DNA of 11,474 bases, from assembly GCA_010671975.1 (NCBI GenBank), contig JAAHIA010000122.1, forward strand, positions 1 through 11,474. Reading direction: 5' to 3'. This DNA is from Leptolyngbya sp. SIO4C1. Its GTDB lineage: Bacteria > Cyanobacteriota > Cyanobacteriia > Phormidesmidales > Phormidesmidaceae. Positions 6,464 to 11,474 of the stretch are shown one piece after another (the stretch's first letter is position 1; each line of letters begins with the position of its first letter). The translations under genes were made by a program, and so were the position numbers. Below the pieces are notes generated by a model. The model did not search any database. It saw only the letters and a list, made by a program, of their open reading frames with translations, and was not told the origin of the DNA.

Positions 6464-9034
6464 ATGCCTAGACTCAACACCAGCAATCAGGTCAAGCTAC
6501 GGACTCGGCGTCTGCTCGAAAAGTTGATTAGCTACGCCAACTACGAGCTGCCAGAGAGCGATACTTTTGCCGATCGGCTGACCGTGCGCTGGAAGCGTGA
6601 GGCTTCAGCGACTCCGGAGCTGGTGGTAGAAACCGAATTAAAGGTGCTGTTAGAGCTAGCCTTTGCTCAGCAGGAAGCTCCTAAACTCAAAGAGCAGCTG
6701 CGTAACGACCTGCGCGTTCTCGAAGAGTTTCTAAACATTCTCGAAGACAACCGAGCCCGCACGCAGGGCGCTAAAGATTGGCGCTTTACGCTAAAACTGT
6801 GGGACAAATCTACCGAAGCCAATTTAGCAGCCTTCGAAGCGGCCTGGACCCAGCTTAAGCAAACGCGGCGGCAGTCCACTAAGCGCGTCAAGTATACCGA
6901 TCGGCTGCTGCCTCAGCGGCCGATCATTCCAGAGGCAGCGGCGATTGAGTCTACGGCTGAGCCAGCGGCTGCATCTGGGCCTCAGGATCCGCCGGCGGCC
7001 GATAGGCCACCTGCCGAGGCCACCGCGCCAGTCTGCAGCAACCTGTTAATTCATCCGGACTCCACCTATCGAGCCGATGACGCCAATCTAGTGCGGCTGC
7101 TGGCGCTGCTGTCTTTTCAACAGCCCACTCATCTAATCACTATTGAAGGCGTTGGCGGCGTTGGCAAGACGACACTGGCGCTTGAGGCGGCTCAGCGCTG
7201 TCTCAAGGCGTCACAGCAGCCAGAGCGCTATCCCGATTTGCCGCAGTTCGAGGCAATAATCTTCACTTCGGCTCAGACCCAACACTTTAGCGGACCGCAG
7301 CTGTTCCCGCGCCTAGGTCACCAGCGCAATCTGCAGGATATTTTTCGCACTATCAGCCGGACGCTAGATCGCCCCAGCGAGCTACCGCCTAACTTTGACG
7401 AGCAGCTGGTGCTGATTCGCGATAGCCTCAGCCAGCAAAAAACGCTGCTGATTGTCGATAACCTCGAAACTTTGGAAGATCGCGATTTCGTACTGTCTTT
7501 TTTGCGAGAGATTCCACCTACGGTGAAGGTGATTGTCACCAGTCGCGTCCGGCTAGGGACTGGGCACACGCTGCCGCTGGAGCCGCTTTCAGCAGATTCT
7601 GGCATGGCGTTTATTCAGGCGCAGGCCCAGGCGCAGGCCATCCACTTGACCTCAGCTCAGCTAGAGCGGCTCTATCGGCAAACGGGGGGGCTGCCGCTGG
7701 CGATTGTCTACAGCTTAGGGATGATTTCGGCCTACGGCATTAGCCCCGATGCGCTCGATGCCACCCAGCTAACGCACAGCGACTTTGCTCGGCACTGCTT
7801 TGAAACTTCGGTACAGCGGCTGCGCGGTCAGGCAGCGCATGCGCTACTGATGGCCTTTGCCTGCTTCCGCCATCCGGCTCTGCCTGAATCGCTGGCCCAC
7901 GTGGCCTTTCCGAGCGACTACATGCGGCCCGACCGGCAGCCGTTTAATGAGCTCTATCGGCTCTCGCTGGTCGAAACGCAGCAGACCCGCTATACCATGC
8001 ACTCGCTGACGCGAGAATATGCGCAAACTGAGCTAGATAAGCAGCCGGGCTTCGAGCGCGAAGCCCGCAACCGATGGATTGAATGGTATTTAGAATTTCT
8101 AGCCGTACATGGTAACGAAGACTGGTATGACTGGCACCCGGCTAGCCCGATTGAGGCCGAATGGGAGAACCTGCGGGAAGTCGTAGAGTGGTGTCAGGCC
8201 CAAGATCGCTATGAGGAGTTTATTGAGTTCTGGGACTATCTAAAGGGCTATACCCAGATCTATGGCCATTGGAATGAGCGCATTGCCTGGATGCGATGGC
8301 TGATCGATGCGGCTGAGAAGCGCCTCGATTCGATCGTGATGGCGAACGGCATGTACTACTATGCCAAAACGCTGGCGCTGTTTAATCAGCCAGAGAAAAC
8401 GCAAAAAGCGATCGCGCTGTGTCAGCGCATTTGGGAAACGGCGCAGCTTGAAGACGATCAGCTGCTAATTGATGCGTCTATCTTGCTAGCCACGCTCTAT
8501 GCGCAGACGCAAGATTATGAAAAAGCCCACCATTGGATTGATCGCGGCTATCAGCGCTTAGAGAGCGTTCCAATCTCAGAGCGATATCAGCTGTATCAGC
8601 AGGTTGATCTGCCCTATCGCAAGGCGGAAATTTGTCTGCAGCAAAATCGCCTAGAGCAGGCGCAGCGCCTCTATGAAGATGGGCTAGAAAAGGCCGTTCG
8701 TCTAGGCTGGACGCGAGCTAGATTTTATATTCAGGGCTATTTAGGCGCGATCGCAATCAAACAAAATCGGCTGGCCGAAGCGCATCAGCTGCTGATTGAG
8801 GTGGCCGAGGCGGCCGAGCAATATAAGGACGAGCGCTGTTTGGCAATCTGCTATGGTCATCTAGCCGAGCTCGAAAAGCTGCGCGACAGCCGCGAGCAGG
8901 CAGAGCAGTGGGCCGCTAAAGCCAAAGCCAGCTATGAAAAACTCAACATGCAGGCTCAGGCGATTCGCATTGCCAATTTGCTTAAGACAGAGACGGCTGA
9001 TGAAGCGAGTGAAACTGTAAAAGGCAGCGGCTAG
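6464..9034 (+). CDS. NLR-like STAND NTPase: unknown N-terminal domain, NB-ARC, TPR
   Basis: This 856-residue protein has a helical, charged N-terminal module (about 1-150, ending in KDWRFTLKLWDKS and a basic stretch), an Ala/Pro-rich linker (about 150-195), an NB-ARC ATPase and a TPR region (about 580-845). ATPase motifs: P-loop GVGGVGKTT at 229-237, Walker B LLIVDNLE at 328-335, the sensor TSR at 359-361, GLPLA at 409-413 and an MHD-like MHS at 512-514. All look intact, so nucleotide switching is expected. In the family, the C-terminal repeats sense a ligand and ATP-driven assembly releases the N-terminal effector or adaptor. Bacterial relatives serve in signalling, and some in phage defence; which applies here is unknown. 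It stands alone in its orientation with its own repeated upstream motif. Confidence 0.88.
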   Translation: MPRLNTSNQVKLRTRRLLEKLISYANYELPESDTFADRLTVRWKREASATPELVVETELKVLLELAFAQQEAPKLKEQLRNDLRVLEEFLNILEDNRARTQGAKDWRFTLKLWDKSTEANLAAFEAAWTQLKQTRRQSTKRVKYTDRLLPQRPIIPEAAAIESTAEPAAASGPQDPPAADRPPAEATAPVCSNLLIHPDSTYRADDANLVRLLALLSFQQPTHLITIEGVGGVGKTTLALEAAQRCLKASQQPERYPDLPQFEAIIFTSAQTQHFSGPQLFPRLGHQRNLQDIFRTISRTLDRPSELPPNFDEQLVLIRDSLSQQKTLLIVDNLETLEDRDFVLSFLREIPPTVKVIVTSRVRLGTGHTLPLEPLSADSGMAFIQAQAQAQAIHLTSAQLERLYRQTGGLPLAIVYSLGMISAYGISPDALDATQLTHSDFARHCFETSVQRLRGQAAHALLMAFACFRHPALPESLAHVAFPSDYMRPDRQPFNELYRLSLVETQQTRYTMHSLTREYAQTELDKQPGFEREARNRWIEWYLEFLAVHGNEDWYDWHPASPIEAEWENLREVVEWCQAQDRYEEFIEFWDYLKGYTQIYGHWNERIAWMRWLIDAAEKRLDSIVMANGMYYYAKTLALFNQPEKTQKAIALCQRIWETAQLEDDQLLIDASILLATLYAQTQDYEKAHHWIDRGYQRLESVPISERYQLYQQVDLPYRKAEICLQQNRLEQAQRLYEDGLEKAVRLGWTRARFYIQGYLGAIAIKQNRLAEAHQLLIEVAEAAEQYKDERCLAICYGHLAELEKLRDSREQAEQWAAKAKASYEKLNMQAQAIRIANLLKTETADEASETVKGSG

Positions 9035-9042
9035 CCGCTGCC
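9023..9042. terminator. 20-bp perfect palindrome containing the NB-ARC stop codon
   Basis: GGCAGCGGCTAGCCGCTGCC is fully self-complementary, and its central TAG is the stop codon of the NB-ARC gene. The RNA could form a very stable 8-bp stem with a CUAG loop. CCC follows instead of a T-run, so it may protect the 3' end or act with a factor rather than being a classical terminator. It could also be a binding site for a dimeric protein. Confidence 0.5.
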
Positions 9043-9074
9043 CCCAAAGTCTGGCGCTGAGCTATTACCTAGCT

Positions 9075-9230
9075 CTAGGCAGCTGCCACAACCTGAGTCA
9101 AATCTTCCAGCTGGAGGCTGACGGTCGGTCGGTTTTGCGATTGATGGGTGTCGATCAAAATGCAGAAGCTGGCCTGTTGCAGAATGCAGAAGCTAGCTTG
9201 ATTGGCTGAGGTTGCAACTTGGGTCGTCAT
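9075..9230 (-). CDS. Small ORF (51 aa) with duplicated SFCIL octapeptide
   Basis: I do not recognise this protein. It starts MTTQVATSANQASFCIL, repeats the octapeptide as QQASFCIL (residues 10-17 and 18-25), and ends LQLEDLTQVVAAA. Support for translation is a perfect AAGGAG (9242-9237) 6 nt before the ATG; few genes in this window have one as good. The repeat also exists in DNA as two 24-nt units (9156-9203) with several silent differences, which suggests selection on the peptide rather than recent slippage. The two Cys sit in identical hydrophobic contexts. It lies convergent to the NB-ARC gene and downstream of a methyltransferase on its own strand. A modified-peptide precursor or small membrane or regulatory protein are possibilities; nothing proves either. 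Confidence 0.6.
   Translation of the reverse strand: MTTQVATSANQASFCILQQASFCILIDTHQSQNRPTVSLQLEDLTQVVAAA
9156..9203 (-). repeat. Two tandem 24-nt units in the small ORF
   Basis: Units 9203-9180 and 9179-9156 (- strand) encode NQASFCIL and QQASFCIL. Each holds the identical core AGCTTCTGCATT, while flanking codons differ mostly at silent positions (GCT/GCC, CAA/CAG, CTG/TTG). Confidence 0.85.
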
Positions 9231-9236
9231 GACTGT

Positions 9237-9242
9237 CTCCTT
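9237..9242 (-). promoter_or_regulatory. Ribosome binding site of the 51-aa ORF
   Basis: On the - strand this is AAGGAG with a 6-nt spacer (ACAGTC) to the ATG. It is the main reason to believe the ORF is translated and fixes its start. Confidence 0.7.
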
Positions 9243-9260
9243 GATTTAACAGAAATTCAG

Positions 9261-9319
9261 AAATCTCGGAGGCGTTGAATAGCTCACAGATGGAGTAAAA
9301 ACGCTTAACTTCGAGATTT
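9261..9319. repeat. 8-bp inverted repeat upstream of the small ORF
   Basis: AAATCTCG (9261-9268) pairs with CGAGATTT (9312-9319) across 43 bp. The right arm overlaps AACTTCGAGA (9307-9316), one base away from the motif repeated before the NB-ARC gene. It lies in the 5' leader or promoter of the small ORF. Confidence 0.4.
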
Positions 9320-9406
9320 GACTCGTACTTTAAGGAGCCAGCCTTCCCGCAAGCAAACCACTTCTTTAAAAGGGCTAAACTCAGGCAGGGCAGCGAGATA
9401 CCAGGT

Positions 9407-9431
9407 TAGGGAACGATTTTGTCCCTAGGGA
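9407..9431. repeat. TAGGGA/TCCCTA inverted repeat between methyltransferase and small ORF
   Basis: TAGGGA (9407-9412) pairs with TCCCTA (9422-9427). The second arm is itself part of the palindrome TCCCTAGGGA (9422-9431). TAGGGAAC also occurs as a direct repeat (9407-9414 and 9426-9433). It could be a weak terminator of the methyltransferase gene, though no T-run follows, or an operator for the small ORF. Confidence 0.4.
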
Positions 9432-9455
9432 ACTAACAGAAATTTCTCAGCTATT

Positions 9456-10277
9456 TTACTGATCGGACTTACGACCAGTTGCAACAAATACGCCAACGCT
9501 GGCCCAGATATGAGCCGTCTCAAGCTGCGCAAACATTTCCCGCTTGGCCTGCAGCGCCAGCTTGGCAAACTCTGGATAGCGGCTGTGATAGGGGGCTCCA
9601 AACGATAGCAGACCCAGCAGCCGATCGGCCCCATAGTCGTCTGTGGTAAGGACGCGAACCGCCACGCGCGTATCTTCAAAGCCGGCTGCTTGCAGGTAGT
9701 TAGAAAGTTTGCGACCGACGTAGGGGTCGCCACCCTGGCGCTGCTGAATGGCCACAATCTGTTCTCGAAACGACCCAAATGACGGCGGTTCTGGGTACAG
9801 CGCAAACCAGCTATCGTCAACATCAATAATGCAGAGTGTCCCCCCCGGCTTCAGGACCTTTAAAACTGTCTGTAAGGCTTGCTGTGGATTAGCCAAATGC
9901 TGTAGCAAAAAGCGCGCATAGACCAGATCAAAAGAGGCTGCAGGCAGCGGCAGCGCATGGGCGTCACCAACTAAAAAGCTCAGGTTTTGCACCTGCGGTG
10001 TCTTTTTTTTGTGATAGGTCAGCGCGTGTTCAATCATGGCCACGCTGATATCGACCCCAACTACTGAGCTCGGGTGCCAGCGCTTAGCCAGCTCGCAGGT
10101 CAATCGCCCAGAGCCGCAGCCTAAATCTAGAATCTGCATGCCCGGAACCAGTCCAGCCTGCTGCCAGGCGTAGCAGTCTACGCCGTACAAAATATTCGTC
10201 TTATAGGCCAGCCGCGCTAGCTCCTGTTGCTGCTGTTCTCGCTGAAGCAGGTCAAAGGCATAGGATGAGGTGGTCAC
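9456..10277 (-). CDS. Class I SAM-dependent methyltransferase
   Basis: This protein of about 273 residues has a Rossmann methyltransferase core of the Methyltransf_11/25 type. Motif I is ILDLGCGSGRL (49-59), the acidic end of strand 2 is GVDIS (74-78), and GDAHALPLP (104-112) precedes SFDLVYARFLLQHL and a LKPGGTLCIID loop. The C-terminal third (about 165-273) is extra and helical and probably shapes the acceptor site; the acceptor is unknown. The start is uncertain: the GTG at 10277 (VTTSSYAFDLLQ, with AGAGAG 7 nt upstream) is preferred over a TTG at 10310, which would add 11 residues. It is the nearest upstream gene to the 51-aa ORF on the same strand, 225 nt away. Confidence 0.85.
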   Translation of the reverse strand: MTTSSYAFDLLQREQQQQELARLAYKTNILYGVDCYAWQQAGLVPGMQILDLGCGSGRLTCELAKRWHPSSVVGVDISVAMIEHALTYHKKKTPQVQNLSFLVGDAHALPLPAASFDLVYARFLLQHLANPQQALQTVLKVLKPGGTLCIIDVDDSWFALYPEPPSFGSFREQIVAIQQRQGGDPYVGRKLSNYLQAAGFEDTRVAVRVLTTDDYGADRLLGLLSFGAPYHSRYPEFAKLALQAKREMFAQLETAHIWASVGVFVATGRKSDQ

Positions 10278-10384
10278 AATTGTTCTCTCTAACGAACATT
10301 CAGATGTCAAAAAAAGGCACCTTGCTAAAGATGCCCGTCCCCGTTCTGCTATAGAAGCTTAAACGCCAATTTCAAGACATGCTG

Positions 10385-10798
10385 CTAAGCCTGGGCAGCA
10401 GCGGGCGCGCCAAAATGTTTGGCATAGAGCGCTTGAGTTTCTTCAAAGGCTGTATTGAGCTGCGCCCGCTCCTCAGCACTGCGCATACCGAAATAGGGCC
10501 AGTGGTCCATAAATTGACCAAACAGGCGATCGCAGTCCTCGCGATACTTCGCTGTATCCAGAATATGGGTGTGCCAAACCTGATCAATCTCGCGACTGGG
10601 TACGATAGCGCGCTCAGGATAGCAGTGGTTCAAGAACAAAAAGCGGCGATAGTGCTCAACGGCACGCGTGACCTGCTCTAAAGACCAGCCTTCTCCCTCT
10701 TCTGGGTGCATCAGCTTAAAGGCAATCGGACCAAAGTCAATCTCAGATAGACGCGCTAAAAAGCTGCGATCGCGCTCCGACAGTGTGCTTGCAGACAT
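10385..10798 (-). CDS. GRDP-like (glycine-rich domain-containing protein-like) family protein
   Basis: This 137-residue protein contains the family core IDQVWHTHILDTAKYREDCDR, spanning about residues 71-91, preceded by YRRFLFLNHCYP and followed by HWPYFG. The W-H-T-H block and nearby Asp, Tyr and Cys are the conserved residues of the family also found in plant GRDPs; biochemical function is not established. The ATG at 10798 is preferred over a TTG at 10810, because GGAGGGGG stands directly before it and the TTG would lie upstream of that site. The methyltransferase gene follows on the same strand after about 107 bp, so the two could be co-transcribed. Confidence 0.85.
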   Translation of the reverse strand: MSASTLSERDRSFLARLSEIDFGPIAFKLMHPEEGEGWSLEQVTRAVEHYRRFLFLNHCYPERAIVPSREIDQVWHTHILDTAKYREDCDRLFGQFMDHWPYFGMRSAEERAQLNTAFEETQALYAKHFGAPAAAQA

Positions 10799-10802
10799 AG
10801 CC

Positions 10803-10807
10803 CCCTC
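10803..10807 (-). promoter_or_regulatory. Ribosome binding site deciding the start of the GRDP-like gene
   Basis: The - strand reads GTTGGAGGGGGCT before the ATG at 10798. The GGAGG overlaps the codons just after the alternative TTG, so only the ATG start is consistent with it. Confidence 0.7.
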
Positions 10808-10887
10808 CAACAGAATTGATCCGCTTGCAAAGATTTCTCTCCAGTTAAAGAGAGCAGCGCGGCCGGAAGCAAATCTCTACTAGCATG

Positions 10888-10927
10888 CCTCAAACTGCTT
10901 ATATATAAAGGCTAGAGCAGTTTGGGG
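10888..10927. repeat. Hairpin-forming inverted repeat with TATATAA loop
   Basis: CAAACTGCT (10891-10899) pairs perfectly with AGCAGTTTG (10916-10924), and the flanking CC/GG can extend the stem with one mismatch. The 16-nt loop holds TATATATAAAGG. TTTTT follows at 10932-10936 on the + strand. It could be a + strand terminator, but no + strand gene ends nearby, so an operator around a TATA-like -10 of one of the divergent genes is as likely. Confidence 0.45.
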
Positions 10928-10936
10928 AAAGTTTTT

Positions 10937-10954
10937 AACTTAGGGACTATCCCT
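10937..10954. promoter_or_regulatory. AACTTAGGGAC with AGGGA/TCCCT inverted repeat
   Basis: AACTTAGGGAC (10937-10947) is one base from the AACTTCGGGAC version before the NB-ARC gene. AGGGA (10942-10946) pairs with TCCCT (10950-10954) over a 3-nt centre. A similar TAGGGA/TCCCTA pair occurs at 9407-9427. A shared regulator is possible. Confidence 0.35.
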
Positions 10955-11006
10955 GTAAATTATCAAAAAATTTGGTTGACAGCCTGGTGCTGAAGGCCAG
11001 TGGCTT

Positions 11007-11025
11007 CACAACTTCCTCAACTTTA
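11007..11025 (+). promoter_or_regulatory. Upstream element shared with the Usp promoter region (copy 2)
   Basis: CACAACTTCCTCAACTTTA matches the - strand at 1611-1592 except for one inserted G. It ends 39 nt before the gene at 11065, and a loose -10 (TACACT, 11024-11029) overlaps its end. Confidence 0.3.
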
Positions 11026-11064
11026 CACTCTACGGTGGTAAGCAAATCTTTGAGAGCAGTTTCC

Positions 11065-11474
11065 ATGCGTCGAGCTCAGATTAACTATGCGAGGCCAGGC
11101 AGCCTACCTGAACAAATCATGGCGCTGTGGACGATTTTTCTACTAGGCACGCTCTGGCATACGCAGCTGGCGCTGATACCGCTTTCTCACCACCTTAGCC
11201 TGACTGAGCTGCAGCCGGATGCTGCCCTGCAGATAAGCACCGTAGTAGGGTTTATGCTGGTCTTTTTGAGCCTGCCGATGATTGCAATGATCGCGGCGGC
11301 GTTTTCGACCTCGCGCGGCTTTCGCACAGTTCATTTGGGCCTGACCTTGGCCTACAGCCTCTTCAATCTGTTGCACCTCGTTTTAGATATTAGGATGGCG
11401 GTTCCAGCCGAGCAGCTGATTTTGATGGGCTGCCTGTTTTTGATTGGGCTGTTGCTCAACGGCGTTGCCTATCG
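11065..11474 (+). CDS. Multi-pass membrane protein, N-terminal part (runs off the window)
   Basis: An open frame of 136 codons continues past the last base, so the C-terminus is unknown. The first residues (MRRAQINYARPGSLPEQ) are basic and soluble. Four hydrophobic segments follow at about 19-40, 57-80, 88-107 and 117-135. Histidines lie near membrane edges (His32, His42, His43, His90, His104), which might bind a metal or haem, but no family was recognised. The start is supported only by a weak GAGAG about 8 nt upstream; Met19 is a second choice. Codon use and GC content match the neighbours. Confidence 0.7.
   Translation, partial: MRRAQINYARPGSLPEQIMALWTIFLLGTLWHTQLALIPLSHHLSLTELQPDAALQISTVVGFMLVFLSLPMIAMIAAAFSTSRGFRTVHLGLTLAYSLFNLLHLVLDIRMAVPAEQLILMGCLFLIGLLLNGVAY

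Noticed and set aside
7613..7640. QAQAQAQA stretch in the NB-ARC protein as a repeat element
   Set aside because: It is a short run of GCGCAGGCC-like codons within a helix of the ATPase, in frame and of low complexity; not a separate feature.
10976..10981. TTGACA as -35 box for the gene at 11065
   Set aside because: No acceptable -10 hexamer lies 15-19 bp downstream.
11143..11376. Open frame on the - strand opposite the membrane protein
   Set aside because: It is the shadow of a clearly hydrophobic + strand frame and has a basic, low-complexity translation without a ribosome binding site.
1..11474. CRISPR array, tRNA, rRNA or insertion sequence
   Set aside because: No regularly spaced direct repeats, cloverleaf-like segments, rRNA motifs or transposase frames were seen.

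Overview
The window looks like the chromosome of a moderately GC-rich cyanobacterium. The octamer GCGATCGC (HIP1) occurs about nine times (523, 2448, 4854, 4999, 6012, 8408, 8747, 10526, 10766), far above chance for an 8-mer in 11.5 kb. The gene families fit: a CBS-CP12 fusion, an exported pentapeptide-repeat protein, a degenerate MBL-fold protein and an NB-ARC/TPR protein. No rRNA, tRNA, CRISPR array, IS element or phage gene was found.

Layout. (1) 1-318: the C-terminal end of an EF-G-like translation factor. Its reading frame is broken by a 45-bp segment lying in inverted orientation between 11-bp inverted repeats. (2) 413-1494: a CBS-CP12 fusion gene facing a universal stress protein gene, with 5 bp between their stops. 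Both families bind adenine nucleotides. (3) 1800-3153: a secreted pentapeptide-repeat protein convergent with an MBL-fold protein that has lost most of its metal motif. (4) 3567-6212: a membrane-anchored M23 peptidase, aroC (chorismate synthase) and a small membrane protein whose frame overlaps the end of aroC, all on the + strand. (5) 6213-9230: an NLR-like STAND protein (new-looking N-terminal module, NB-ARC, TPR) preceded by six copies of an ACTTCGGGA-like motif, ending in a 20-bp perfect palindrome that contains its stop codon. Facing it on the - strand is a 51-codon ORF with a very good ribosome binding site and an internally duplicated SFCIL octapeptide. (6) 9456-10798: a class I SAM methyltransferase and a GRDP-like protein, both on the - strand. 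(7) 10799-11474: a regulatory-looking intergenic stretch and the first 136 codons of a multi-pass membrane protein that runs off the window.

The parts most worth following up are the small inversion at 1-67, the NB-ARC protein with its repeated upstream motif, and the tiny SFCIL-repeat ORF between that gene and the methyltransferase. The rest is ordinary cyanobacterial core or accessory content. All functional statements are read from translated sequence and motif recognition; no database search was run.
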